A DNA stretch of 64,000 bases from the NCBI GenBank assembly GCA_018907035.1, contig JACCIC010000151.1, positions 682,001 through 746,000 on the forward strand, in the 5' to 3' direction. The position numbers were made by a program, and so were the translations under genes. The stretch's first letter is position 1. The number at the start of each line of letters is the position of its first letter. Of this stretch, positions 24,211 to 35,924 are shown in pieces. The notes below the pieces were generated by a model. That model worked only from the letters and a program-made list of their open reading frames with translations. It searched no databases and was not told the DNA's origin. The stretch comes from Sycobia sp. Sy_11 (taxonomy: Eukaryota > Arthropoda > Insecta > Hymenoptera > Epichrysomallidae).

Positions 24211-24579
24211 TTCGCTCAAAATTTAGCCCCGCTTCTTGTTCTTACTTTCCGCTTTCCTCTCACGCCTGTTCTCTTCCTTACACTCCTTTTTTCTCCTCTC
24301 TATCCCAATTCTTTATTTTCTCGCACTACTATTCCCTTCTATACTTTCTTTCTTCTCCACACTCTAACCCTGTTTCTTTCTTTTTTTTCTGTTGCTCTCA
24401 CTCTTCTTCTCGCCTTTTCTTCCTATTCCCGCACTTTATTGTTTATGATTACCCTCCTTTCTTTCCTTTATCCTATTGATTCCTCTCACTCGTTGCCTTT
24501 TTACTCCAAACCATCTTCGCAAACCTTTTTCGCAGAAATTCAAGTTTTATTGTCCTTCTTGTAGCTATTGCTATAAATA
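23700..24579. other. unassigned intron with a polypyrimidine stretch
   Basis: The 23880-24120 segment is GC-richer and unidentified. From about 24125 to 24565 the plus strand is overwhelmingly C and T, including a (CT)n core at about 24186-24210. The long open frames here (such as 183 codons from 24013) are explained by this composition. Confidence 0.6.
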
Positions 24580-25422
24580 TTAGGAGTGTGAATAAGTCTT
24601 TCCCGTTTTTTGTAAGAGATGGCGCCACCAATACTGTGCGAGTATTCAATGGTTACATATGTCATAATCAAAGCTTATTCATATGTCAACAATTCCATAC
24701 TAAGACATTAGTTAAAATTTTTTTGCATCATGAATTTTTGATATCGTGAAAATGTCGAAATTTGAGCCGAGTCGACGTCATTTGCGGGAAGTTTCACTTT
24801 ATTGGTTCAATTTGAAGAAATCTGCTGCCGAGACGCATCGATTGCTTCAGGAGGCTTATGGAGAAGGTTATGTCGATGATTCAAGTGTTCGCGGATGGTT
24901 TCGACGCTTCAAAAGCGGTGATTTCGACGTGGAAGACAAGGAGCGTTCGGGGCGGCCGCAAATCTTTGAAGTTCGAGAATTGGCGACTTTGCTCGATGAA
25001 GATTCTTGTCAAACGCAAGAAGAACTTGCTGAAGCATTGGGAGTTGACCGAACAACCATTTCCAAGCGTTTGAAAGCCATGGGAATGATCCAAAAGCAAG
25101 GAAATTGGGTGCCGTACGAACTGAAGACGAGAGACGTCGAACGGCGTTTTTTCACTTGCGAACAGCTGCTTCAGCGACATAAAAGAAAGGGTTTTCTGCA
25201 TCGTATCGTGACTGGCGATGAAAAGTGGATACGTTACGATAATCCGAAGCGAAGAAAATCATGGGGACTACCCGGCCATGCATCATCATCGACGGCCAAG
25301 CCAAATATTCATGGCGCCAAGCTCATGCTCTGTATATGGTGGGACCAGCTAGGTGTGGTTTACTATGAGCTTCTGAAACCGAATGAAAGGATCACAGGCG
25401 ATATAATAAATATCATACCTGA
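24580..25422 (+). mobile_element. mariner copy M2, internally deleted
   Basis: The left terminus and first two thirds are as in M1 (TA at 24578-24579). Immediately after the codons for ITG the sequence jumps to ATATAATAAATATC and then ATACCTGA plus TA, which is the right tip. About 450 bases are missing. The surviving right tip makes this an internal deletion rather than a simple truncation. Confidence 0.85.
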
Positions 25423-25471
25423 TATAATAAATGTTTTTTTCTACTTCCGTAAAGTAAATTACAAAATATAA
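24752..25471 (+). pseudogene. truncated mariner transposase (M2)
   Basis: 240 codons from ATG 24752. The DNA-binding half and the first catalytic Asp (TGDEKW) are intact. The frame then passes into about 25 unrelated residues after ITGD, and the second and third catalytic aspartates are gone. It could still bind the shared termini, and so in principle interfere with transposition, but it cannot catalyse it. Confidence 0.9.
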
Positions 25472-25867
25472 AGCATTAAACTTATCATTTAATAAAAAAT
25501 TCTTAAATGTTATTTTCATATGAGAACATGTTAATAATTAAATTGATTGTAAAAATTTTGCAAATAGGTTATCAAAAAAAATTTTCAGCAACTACTAATT
25601 TTTTTAATGTTACAATCTTTATGCAAATTTTATATCTACTTACATATTTGAGTAAATAAGTTATGCATCAATTTATCTTAGTCTTTTGTTTCACTGGCTC
25701 GTCAGCTGATCCCTAGTCGTCGGACGAGCAAAACGGATATGAGTGTGTGCGCTGAGTTACAAGAACGGGACACAGGGCCGAACACAAGGCGCAGAGGCAT
25801 TAACGTGAGCGCCTGAATGTGAGTTGCTTACTCTTCACTATATATATATATATCTATATATATATAT

Positions 25868-26280
25868 TAGGTTATCAAATATCTCCCTTCCGCTTTTTTG
25901 CTCTTCATTCAATGCTTTATAAAGTGTTACAGTTGTCGGATTTACTTCAAATATGCGCCGCTTTGTTCGATAATCTATTTCCATCTAGACGGCAACTTAA
26001 TAATACCCCTCTCGTAGAAACTCCTCTTCTTATTTGCGAAAAACCCGAACAGCCACGTTTCATAAGCTTCTTTTGATTCCAACTTTACACTACCCAGGGT
26101 GTTCGAAATAGACAGGACCAGATAATAATCACTTAACGCTATATCCGTGCTATAAGGTGAGTGGAATAAAACCTTCCACCCGAACTCCCGTAGCTTCTGA
26201 CAAGTCATCAACTAAGCGTGTGATCTGGCGTTGTCCTGGTGGAACATTACACGCTTCCTGTTTAATTTTTCCTAATTTAA
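25868..26280 (-). pseudogene. mariner transposase C-terminal fragment (second subfamily)
   Basis: It begins at a TTAGGTTATCAAATATCTCC terminus beside TA. The minus strand encodes QKLREFGWKV, DIALSDYYL (third catalytic Asp) and FYERGIIKLPSRWK, the end of a mariner transposase different from M1-M3 and the same type as 39330-40000. Upstream sequence is lost; the adjacent 26281 onward is shared with 725-812. Confidence 0.75.
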
Positions 26281-26361
26281 TTTTACTTTTTTATTACTCG
26301 CCTTAATAAAATTGACATGAAAAATACTTAATTTTGTCTTAACTCTATTTTATTTGTAAAC

Positions 26362-27862
26362 TTAAGGCAGTATTCTACTTTAGACCCTCGAAAAAAACGA
26401 TATTTTTGTGAAATTTTTATGAGAATGCTATTGAAGATATGGATGTAAGATTTAAAATGCTTAATAAATACACTTTTGAATTATATAAAATTTTTTTTTT
26501 AATTATTTTATCCATTTTTTGTACATGTAAAGTATTGTTCAAGCCAACACCGCAAAAAGTAGGTAACGTTGTCGTGGTCGTAAAATCTTACCGACGGATG
26601 ATCTGAAACAAAAAAATCAAATAGTTGTATGTTCAGTATGACTCCAGAAAACGATTTAACTAGAATATTTTATGTACCTGCAAAATCAACAAAATGGCGG
26701 CTAAAATACGAAGGAAAAAAAATGTCTTCTTTCTGTCCTTTTTTTGCAATAATAATATAGCTAAAATTAAAATATTAAATTGATTGTAGTTATGACGCTT
26801 GATACAAACATATAGAATATGTGTTCAACATTTCATAAGGATTGGTTCAATAGTTTTTTAGTTTTCACGAACACGATACTTGAAAACGCTGTTTTCAGAA
26901 AAATGCGTTTAAAGTTTTTGTAAGTGAAAAATCGTAGAAAAAATTATCTTACGCTCAATCAGCGATGCCTGGGCCATACAATATGCCTTCAACTTGTTCC
27001 ACGCGAATATTTTCATTTAATTTAGCCTATTTTTTCGAATTATACTCTCTTTAGAAGCCGCAGTCGAGCGGCGGTTCTCTCGAACGATGCGCTGTTGGTT
27101 GCGCATATTGGCGAACTGCATGGCGGTTTGGCCAATTTTCATACCCATAATTTCCATTATTTTCAAAATTGTGCTGAATCCTTCACTAAAAATGCAGGCA
27201 GTAGTGAGGCATGCAATTTTAACGATTTTTTCCCCATTATAGACATGCTTTGGTGCCATAGCCCAAACTGTTGATTTGAAACACTCATTGTTATTTTGAG
27301 TGTTGCTGCACAAACATCTCTCCAGCAATTCCGTTTTTGTTAGATCTTCGTACATCGGTTTCAGCACCTCTTCTACGCCACTAGCAAGAGCAGTATGATG
27401 TTTACAATTTCCTAAAGCGTTGTTTGCTTCGGCCTTCTTATACTTGAACCAACTGACTGAACAGTATGTATGCTGTGGTTTGGAGTCTGTTGAGATTTTG
27501 TGGTAATAGTCGGCCCAGATCTCGTTTCGTATGCCTTCTACTGAATTTGAATTCCATTCAATTGCAAGACTGTAGTTTTTAGATAACTCCTTCATTAATT
27601 TGATACTTAGATTAGCAGTCTTCACTTTTTTAATCACAACTTTTGGTTTCTCAACAACTTTCTTCGAAATACAGAAGCAAAATTATAAAGGGAAGGTAAT
27701 ATTGAAAAGCAAAGGTGCGTTCGAAAGGAGAAAAAGTCTAATTAGACTACCTGAATCTTTCTAAAAGTTTTGAGCTAACATTCTTGAATATATTTACTTT
27801 CGAAAAATGTAAAAAAAATAAAACATTTTTTTTCAAAGTTGTAAAGTAGAATACTACCTTAA
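26362..27862 (-). mobile_element. Mutator-like element copy 3
   Basis: It is 1501 bases with the same inverted termini as 8174-9545 (the right end has one change, TACTACCTTAA). It carries the longest surviving coding region of the family. There is no obvious target-site duplication. Confidence 0.65.
26995..27637 (-). pseudogene. Mutator-like transposase C-terminal part
   Basis: A frame of about 206 codons. It includes KAEANNALGN, PMYEDLTKTELLERCLC, NNNECFKSTVWAMAPKHVYN and GMKIGQTAMQFANMRNQQRI. I associate this pattern with the C-terminal region of the insect Mutator-like domain protein; the attribution is recalled, not searched. The N-terminal catalytic region is absent and there is no plausible upstream exon inside the element, so the copy is non-autonomous. 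Confidence 0.6.
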
Positions 27863-27867
27863 GGGTC

Positions 27868-28112
27868 TAATTCTCCCATAAGCCGAACTAGTTTGGGCGT
27901 GATAAGGGGGATCACTAAATAGATCATCCCACGCGTTTATGTCAAAGTTCGGTGTCGTTATCCGATACAAAAACTTCAGGCGTACTAAAACGTAAAAATA
28001 TCTTTCATCTCGCGTTCAATCGTTTGCGTATTTGCCTTTCGTATGGTGATACATTGAACCCAGTGAATGAAGAGATTTATGGCGACGAATACATACTTGT
28101 ATATCCGAGCAG
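27868..28112 (-). pseudogene. gypsy integrase core fragment
   Basis: The minus strand reads YVFVAINLFIHWVQC, then (after a frameshift and a stop) STPEVFVSDNDTEL and PYHAQTSS. These match the DDE-integrase core of Ty3/gypsy elements (D at SDN). It is short and broken, and unrelated to the large gypsy-type element at 45-60 kb beyond family level. Confidence 0.65.
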
Positions 28113-28309
28113 ATCGTGAAAGCAGACCAGCTACGGAAATAAATATATAAAATTCAGGTTTTTATTATTTAAAATATAATGTTATCATTATTATTATTAT
28201 TATATTATAATTAATATAATTAATATAATCAGGTTTTCGAAAAATTAACATAATCAAGTTTTAAAATTAAAAATAAAAATTAAATTAAAAATTAAATTAA
28301 AATTATAAT

Positions 28310-28485
28310 GACAGTCAGACTATCCTTGTTTACATTCACCCCCGTAGACTAATCTGAAAATAAAATATTAGCTGAAAAAATTCTTTGTTAGTAAAGTGCA
28401 GTCTGACTGTCCCCAACACCCTTACCTAATTGTACACTTATCCAACGTTTCGAGCTCACTACGGCTCCTCATCAGGGACTTAATT
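28310..28485 (-). mobile_element. Penelope-like terminal fragment with hammerhead ribozyme core
   Basis: The family core is present in both orientations (CAGTCAGACTATCCTTG at 28315, CAGTCTGACTGT at about 28399). On the minus strand, 28441-28475 reads CTGATGA, a GAGC/GCTC stem with an eight-base loop, then CGAAACGTTGGA. These are the conserved hammerhead elements. Hammerheads are known in Penelope-like terminal repeats. Stem I is not obvious upstream, where the sequence is A-rich, so activity is doubtful. Confidence 0.55.
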
Positions 28486-28535
28486 TTTATTTTTAATTTT
28501 AATTTTATTTTTATTTTATAATCAAGTTTTTATAT

Positions 28536-28880
28536 CATTGTGCCATCTGCGATTCATAGGCCGCCATCGGTAGTGAACCGGGATACGATTAGGCAGAAGT
28601 TTTCAGCTGCCGTTAACGTAGTGACGTATCCGTTATGTTGTACGGTTGAGGCGTGTAGCTCCATGAGTACTCGACAGCCAGTATATTAAGACAGTATGGA
28701 ATTTGAACAGTAAACAATAAAGGCGCGGATTTTTATTATTGAATAGCATTGTAATTACAAATTTTCAAAAGCAGTATAATTGTAGAAATTTCATCGCGAT
28801 TTTTTAAGGAAAAAAGATAATTTTTCTTCTGTGAATATACAAAAACAAATCCGCAAGGTTCATATCCAATTTTATAAATC
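28536..28880 (+). promoter_or_regulatory. possible BEL/Pao LTR and leader
   Basis: A GC-richer block with AATAAAGG at about 28720 lies just before the BEL/Pao coding remnant. The LTR borders are not defined and no second copy was seen. Confidence 0.3.
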
Positions 28881-28882
28881 AT

Positions 28883-31800
28883 ATGATAGAAAAGAAGGGT
28901 CTTACCACACTTACAAACACTGATTATGAATCGCGCCTCAAATTATTAAAACATTACTACAGCAAATTGTTTACTCGGCACGATGAATTTCATTCCTCTT
29001 CGGAAGAGCTACGTGAGCATGTTCTCGATCTCGCTCTCGCTGAAATCAATGTGGAAATTGACCGCCTACGTGTAGAAACTAATGTGTCATATAATCAAGC
29101 ACAAAGCGGTAATTTGAATAATTCATCAAAATAATTTCAAAAATTTTCTCTTGCCCAAATTTTCCAGAAATCAAAACAAATGGAAATCATATAAGCAGCG
29201 TTTCATATGGCTTATTTTGAGCAAATGCGAATATGGTCTGTTGATCAGCTGTAGTATCTGTTTAGTACAGTTGAAGGAACATCAGCCTCCAGAGTTCGCG
29301 GCAGTTCAATTTTTATTTTTCAATTTCAAACTTTCAAATTTCAATTTTTTAGGAAAAATTCACTAAAGGTTACAATTCTCGGAAGCATTTCGCTAATGAT
29401 TTGGAAGCTGTCATACAGATTTAGAAACTTTAATAGATGCAATTAGAGTCACTGTACGTGGACTCGAGAATCTTGAATGTATGTCCCCGGGAGTGCAATT
29501 TTACTTTTGCAAGAACACTAATACATGCTTTAACTACTTGTGCAAATAGCATTAAGTCTCTGACTGCATGACGCCTCATTGATGTGATGTTTGCAAGCAG
29601 AAGCAGCACAAATCTATATTTCAAAAATAACAGGGTCGAATCACACTCTCTCCTAACGACTCCAATTCTCCAATCGACAAATCATCTCAAATCACTTTCG
29701 GCTATCATGCAATGCGTATATAGTGGCCGCCAAACGCACGGCAGTGATCGATACGGCAAGGGTTATTGTGTGTAACAAATTTAGAAAAACTCTTTACGCA
29801 CGCGCACTAATCGATCCTTGTGCTCAACATTCATGTGTATCTGAAAGACTTGCTGTTGAATTCACATTCGAACGCCGTAAAGTATCTATTGCTATTCACG
29901 ATATCGGTTGACAATTTACATGCCCAAATCGCTTAACGATTCTAATTTCAAGTACCATTACATGGCACTCAGCTTACCACAACTTACGTGTTCTCCTGGA
30001 AAAATTGACATAATTTTAGGAGCAAATCTGTATACTACAGTATTGTATTATGAGATGAATTTCATCGTGGACCTATAGACAATCCACTTGCACAAAATGT
30101 CGTATTCGAATGGATATTGACTGGAGTGGTCTATCCACAAAATTTCGGTTCTGAATCCTTCCACGTGACCGCATATCATACGTTAAACAGTCTTCTCTTA
30201 CGCAAGCAGTTACGCACTTGTAGGAAATCGATGAGTTGCATCTCTTTAAAAGACTTTAGCCATAAGACGAATATTGTGATAAATATTTTTATTCAACTAA
30301 TTCTTAAAATTAATTTGGACACTTCCTAGTGCATCTCTTACAAAGCGAGAAACATTTTCTGATTCACGCGATCTTCGCGTTCGGAGTCGCGCAGAAAAGA
30401 TAACTCCGAACTCCATGATGCCTACACAGCATTCATAAACTAATATCTACAATTAGGACAAATGAAGATTGTAATGATACCGCTCGATAATTTTGATTTT
30501 TATGCACCTCATGATGGTGTTTTTCAAATGGATTTAAAGAAGATTCGCGTTGTTTTTAACGCATCATAAAAGATTGCGATTGAATTCGCATTGAATCATC
30601 TTCTATTGCCAGGATGTAAACTGCAATGTGATATCACCCTCACAATTGGCTCTTTGGTAGCACAGCTATTGGTACCAAGATTATCAAAATGTTCAGACAA
30701 TTTTTAGTTCATATCGAGGACCGAAAATGACAATACAGCCTTTGGAGAGAAACAGTCGATGCTCCAATTACAGATCAAATTACGCTTCAGCTACAGTGAC
30801 ATGCGAAATGTCCTGTGTAATGTATCTAGCCATGAATGCACTCCTTAAACTTGCTAAGGAAGGCCAACATACACATCTATATCTTATAAAATACTTTTGA
30901 ATCAAATTTACTTATCGTATTTAATTCGTCTTCGCCACGACTCCCTCCTCTCATTTTGAAGAGAGCAATTCTATCAAACACCACACGTCTATACGATATG
31001 TTAGGACTTTTGGCGTCTATTTAGTCAAAATCTTATTAATGGATTTAAGAATCAATCAGCTAGATTGGGAGGCTTTATTACCGCACGTACTCCTCGAGAG
31101 GTGTTTGAGCTTTCGCTCGTCACTACTTCACCTTCTGACCATTCGCTTAGCGCAATGGATGTATACACCAAACGACGGAATTTAGCATCTTCATGGTTTA
31201 TCTGCGCGGGCGCCTCTATAAGGGGATATGCTGTCGTATTTTACAATCAGTCGTTCCAGGTTTAATTCCATCGCTGAATATGGCAAAAACGCGAGTCACG
31301 CCGATGAAAGTTGAGACTCAACCTCAATCAGAATTATACGATACGACTCTTGTCACTCATTTGGCTCAACACATCTTATTGGGCGTGTTGCAGGCACCTT
31401 CATCAATCCACTTTTCGAACGACTGAAAAGTCGTGCTTAAATGACTTAAGAGCTATTCTTCAAGATGGCCAACTTTCGTGGCCATACGTGTTAGTGAAAT
31501 TGGAACTTCGTTTATAGAAATTGCTTGGAAACATGTACGCAGCAAGGGCATTCTGGTGAAGTGCGCTACCTGAGGATCAAGCTACGCTGAGCTTTCTGAA
31601 TTGTTGTATGGTGGCGAGGTCCAGATTGATTTACTAATTTGCCCTTTGAATGGCCTGCGCAAATCGCATTGTCACGGGAGCAGCCTCATGCCTATCACAT
31701 GGCCGAACAACTGACTGAACCATCAGTTGGCAACGATGAACTATTATCATTTGAACAGTTTTCATATTTTTCTATGATCGTTCGCATCTCAGTCTACATT

Positions 31801-32890
31801 TATCGCTGGAAGCAAAAAGTATATGATAGGGATAGGCTCTAGCCAACTCACAGTATTGGAGTTCAATTCAACAAAATCATACTTATATCGTTTATTTAAA
31901 TTCCGGTATTTACATTCAGACATTGTGTCCACTTCTGCTGGAAAATACATTCAGCAGCGCAGTGCTCTATCCAGACTAGCACCATTTCTCGAGGTCAACG
32001 GCGTTCATCGAGTTGGTAGAAGATTACAAAACTTTTCGTTGCCTGAAACTACTGCGCTATCATATCGTTTTGCCGCTGCGTTCCTGTTTCACTCGGCTTC
32101 TCGTCGAAAAGATTCATGATGTCAATATTCTCAGTGGAGTTCAATTAATGAAGAGCCTTCTGTATCGAAATTGTTGAATTATACATGGCAATCAGTTAGT
32201 CATATCTGTATATCGGCATTTTGTAACATGCATCAAACATATAGTTTCACCACTTTGTCAACAGATCGTTTCGCTGCCTGATAAATGAAGTACTGAAGTA
32301 AGTTCATTCGCTTTCACAGTGTTAGATTAGTTAAAAACTATGAAGTTACGTAGCAATATTCGTTTGTTTCGTCGCCAAAGTAACTCATATTAAAATTGTT
32401 TCTGACTAAATGTCAAAGTATTTATAAGCTTCATAAAATAGTCTGTAATCAAGAACGACAGGGTTGTGGATCAGGTAGCACCATTTTCTCAGACAAGCAA
32501 CAACTTTTAGAGGCGCAAACGGAACGTTACACGACCTGAATGAAATAACCTCCGGTTTCTTCCAAGAGGTCTTCGTTGATTTCGCGAATCAAGGAATTGG
32601 AAGTTTATCCCATCTCAAGCAACACATTTTGGTGGCCTTTTGGGAGGCAAATATTCGCAGCTTTATATGCCACCTTCGACTCATAATGGACAATACTATT
32701 CTGATATTCGTGCAGCTTACTACACTGACAGCAAAGATCAAGGCATGTTTCAATTCGGGATCACTCTTACTTATTAGTTGAGAAACAAATGATCTGATGG
32801 AACTTAATCCGGGACACTTTCTGATAGCATCATCGACACTAGGGTTTCTAGAACCCTTTCAGAGCGTAACTCAACTCAGGAATCAAGAAT
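28883..32890 (+). pseudogene. BEL/Pao retrotransposon gag-pol remnant
   Basis: The order matches BEL/Pao. First a gag-like stretch (28883-29134), then an aspartic-protease region (about 29760-30110; ARALIDPCAQHSC where DSGS is expected, later NPLAQNVVF and WILTGV). Reverse transcriptase follows (about 30470-30860; APHDGVFQMD, RVVFNAS, YLAMNALLKLAKEGQHT). After it come RNase H and connector (about 31050-31500), the integrase zinc region (31950-32070; RLAPFLEVNGVHRVGRRLQN) and the integrase core (about 32500-32860; FRGANGTLHDL, FWEANIRSF, LNPGHFLI). Dozens of stops and shifts break it, and the protease aspartate motif is altered. It is old and dead. Confidence 0.8.
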
Positions 32891-33385
32891 GAAGATTCAA
32901 GATTATGTCCACGATAATTTGAATAATTCATTATAAATAGTTATACTTTTATCTCTTTTTCAACTGAATATGTAATGAGTGCGAGCGATTGTGTGCTTTA
33001 TATAAAAATCGTTAGTTATTGCGTCTTCCCCCGGTCATGGTAAGGAAGGTGGTATGATCAGTGTAAATATGCATCTTGTCACAGTTTATCATTTCGAGCG
33101 TTCTAGAGTCACCGAAGAGTCATTATAAGTTTTAATAATACTGATAGATACTGGCTTTTATGTCTTAGTTTTCTACCCGTAAACAATTTTTGATACTCAA
33201 ATCTATAAATAACACATGCTTCGGAGCTCATGGACGATTAATCACAGTTGTTTTAGACCATTTGATGGTGACTCTCTTAAATCATATTCGAATAATCCAG
33301 AAGGGACATTATCACTAATCTATTCAACAGGCGCTTGCCATTTGCTGGTTAAATTTCTTTAAGACCATCAGGATTATATGTTGTA

Positions 33386-33428
<43 letters not shown>

Positions 33429-33430
33429 TA
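32891..33430. repeat. unassigned tail and (AT)n tract
   Basis: AT-rich sequence with no element borders recognised, ending in a pure (AT)n at about 33388-33426. Confidence 0.5.
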
Positions 33431-34470
33431 TATGGAGGAATCACGAATACCGTATGCGTTCGCACACTGCGTCCCTAGGTTCTCTCCAGTTATTAATTAT
33501 ATTCGTTTTATTTCGTGCACAAGAACGAATTTTATATTTGATTTTCTCACCTATGTGGATCTCGCGGGGACCTCCGCCGACCTGTAAAAGAAGAATTGTA
33601 AAAAAGAACAAAAAAGAAACAAAAAAAATATACAAAAAGAAAACACACACATGGGAGTCGAGGGAGCGGGAACATAAGAGCGAAATCAAAATACAACGTC
33701 GATTCATGTAATTTTATTTCATAAACAAGAAATAATTTTTTTGTTTCTCTTTCGATACGCCGACCGCACGCTAGTAGAGAATATTTCGGTGCTTGTCACA
33801 AACTCGGCACGTGCCGAATAGCCTCATCGCCGGTTCAACGATCTAACCTGGAAGAAATATTGCGTGGGTACCACGCTCGCGCACTTACCTTATTGATCTC
33901 TGGAGGGACGGTGGTTCTGAAAGTTCGTCGATGGTAGCGTGGTGGTCCGTCGAGGGTTTGGCGTTAGTCAGGGTACGATATTTTCGCTGCCGCCGCTTCC
34001 CACTCCCCACAGCCTGTTGTCTTGCCGGATGCTGTATCTCTGAGGTTTTTCATCATTATACGACCTGGGTGAGGTTTGAGATTATTGTTCATCGTGATTG
34101 ACCTAGACGTTTCCTCACTTGGTATTTCTTTACTTAATGCTTTGTGTGATCTCTTATTTATAATCATAAATATTGTTCACGAGTATTTATGTCCGATTGC
34201 GGTATTCGGAAGGCTATGCAAATGGTATCTGCCTCTAGGACCAGTATTACATGTAGGGAATAGGCTTCTGTTTTTAGTTCTTGATGTACGTGTGGCATAG
34301 CTATTATTGTGGGAGGGTGGTATGCATCTGTGTGATGCACGTCTATGGTATTTCATGGTTGTTTCTATTCGTTTTGGGAATAAGCTTTGTGAGGTTCGTG
34401 CTAGTGAGCTTTGACTCATGTTCGATTTTGTAGTTCTCATGTATGTTAGCTCCTCCATCTATGCATTTTT
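33431..34470 (-). other. unresolved GC-richer block with splice-like signals
   Basis: On the minus strand an open frame runs from 34458 to about 33890 with a single stop at about 34174. It is rich in Ser, Thr, Arg and Asn (for example HRCIPPSHNNSY) and matches no family I know. It ends in AATAAG followed by GTAAGTGCG, a good donor. Further on, a long pyrimidine tract ends in TTTTACAG at 33585, followed by a 31-base block and GTGAGA. An AATAAA lies at about 33710. It could be an LTR-element leader with an ORF, or an unrecognised host transcript. Confidence 0.3.
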
Positions 34471-34734
34471 CTAATTCACGCTGTTGGTTCAGTCAATGCC
34501 ATCTGTTTCGGACTATTTTTGGTATTATCATTAAACGCTACACAGTGGGACAGAACATCCAAACAATGGCCCATAGCATGTGCATGAATATTTTTGCGAA
34601 AAATAATCGGAATGGAATAAAACAAACTGAAAAATGAAAATTGGAACGTAATTGAAACACAATGATTAAAACAATTTAAATGTGCCAATTTACTGCAACT
34701 CGCCCAATTCTCAGTAGATACTTGCACAAGGGCG

Positions 34735-34749
34735 GGAGGGAGGGAGAGC

Positions 34750-34788
<39 letters not shown>

Positions 34789-34807
34789 AGGGAGAGAAAG
34801 AGAGAGA
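34735..34807. repeat. (GA)n microsatellite
   Basis: Purine-only GA-rich run with a short G tract. Confidence 0.9.
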
Positions 34808-35450
34808 AATAATCTTGCTTATATTCATCTACTAGGCGTAGGTTGTACCATATAATTTATGTTGTATACTGTGCTGTTCTAGTTTACATCTATTGGTCTA
34901 TTATCTGTCTATTGTCAGTCAGTGTCAAGCAGTCATCTATTGCACGTTAAAATATTGAAATTTGACAGGCGCGTAGAAGCAGAGCAATTAGCAGGTAGCA
35001 CATCAATTGTACAGTCATCATTAGAGGCCGATGGAATGCACTGCGCATTTTTGTCTCCCGAAGTGTCATAAATTTTCTTTGCTGGGAAGGTTACGCAGTA
35101 TATTCTCCTTCTCTCCAACACTCCCTGTCATAAATGTATAAATTTTGTAGGACACTACACTGAAGCACATATGTTGAATTCCTTTAAATTTGATATCTTA
35201 AATATTAGATTCAATAGTTGAACATAAATAATTAAATTTCTAACATGAATGAAACTTTTGTATTGCTTCAATATTAATTCATTTGAACTTCATGGCCATA
35301 AAACAAAGACATTTTTTAAACACTTTTAATTGTTTTTAACAATAAAATAAATAGTCTTTTACAATAAACAAAACCTGAATAAAGCTTATATGGAATGAAA
35401 CAAAACATGGGATTCAAGTTATGATTAAATTATCTTATGTTTTCCTAAAA
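34808..35450. other. AT-rich intron, nothing recognised
   Basis: No coding sequence, element termini or RNA gene seen. Confidence 0.5.
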
Positions 35451-35463
35451 TGAATGGATGTAT

Positions 35464-35666
35464 TTTTTTTTTATGTTTTAACGTCGCTCTATTTATGCTT
35501 CCAAATATTGGTGCTAATCAGCGACGAAGGTTTCCGATGTGTTTGTAAACAAAGCACATGTAAAGTATTACAGCGGTGCTTGTGTCAATCGGCCGAGACC
35601 GGGATTTGAACTCGGATCACCAAGTTGCTAGTTCTTCACTCTAGCGATCGAACCATCGTAGGCTTC
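35464..35666 (-). mobile_element. tRNA-derived SINE with target-site duplication
   Basis: On the minus strand a tRNA-like head carries an A box (TGGTTCGATCG, 35645-35655) and a B box (GAGTTCAAATCCC, 35601-35613). An unrelated body and a tail of about ten A follow. The 203-base unit is flanked by a perfect 13-base direct repeat, TGAATGGATGTAT (35451-35463 and 35667-35679). Transcription would be by RNA polymerase III from the internal boxes. The head is too irregular for a functional tRNA. The tRNA species is not certain. Confidence 0.85.
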
Positions 35667-35924
35667 TGAATGGATGTATAGACTGCAAAGTAAATTTAAC
35701 GCATATAATTTATATATACACTATTGTCTAGCTAAAAGATATGCAGATATTTTCAGCCGATTTGCAATTCGTCTTGCAAGCAAAGTGATACCTCGTGGAG
35801 CTTTTTTGGAGGCAATTGGTTAGTTAACAAATTTGTGATGGAAAAAACAATTGTTATTTGTCGAGTTTATTAATTTTCAAAGATCAATTATATTATTCGT
35901 TATAAAGGATACGATTATCGATAG

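Noticed and set aside
24013..24564. 183-codon hydrophobic, Leu/Ser/Phe-rich frame
   Set aside because: Produced by the polypyrimidine composition, which removes stop codons; no domain or start context.
35590..35666. possible tRNA gene on the minus strand
   Set aside because: A and B boxes fit, but the stems do not close well and the unit has a body, A-tail and target duplication, so it is a SINE.
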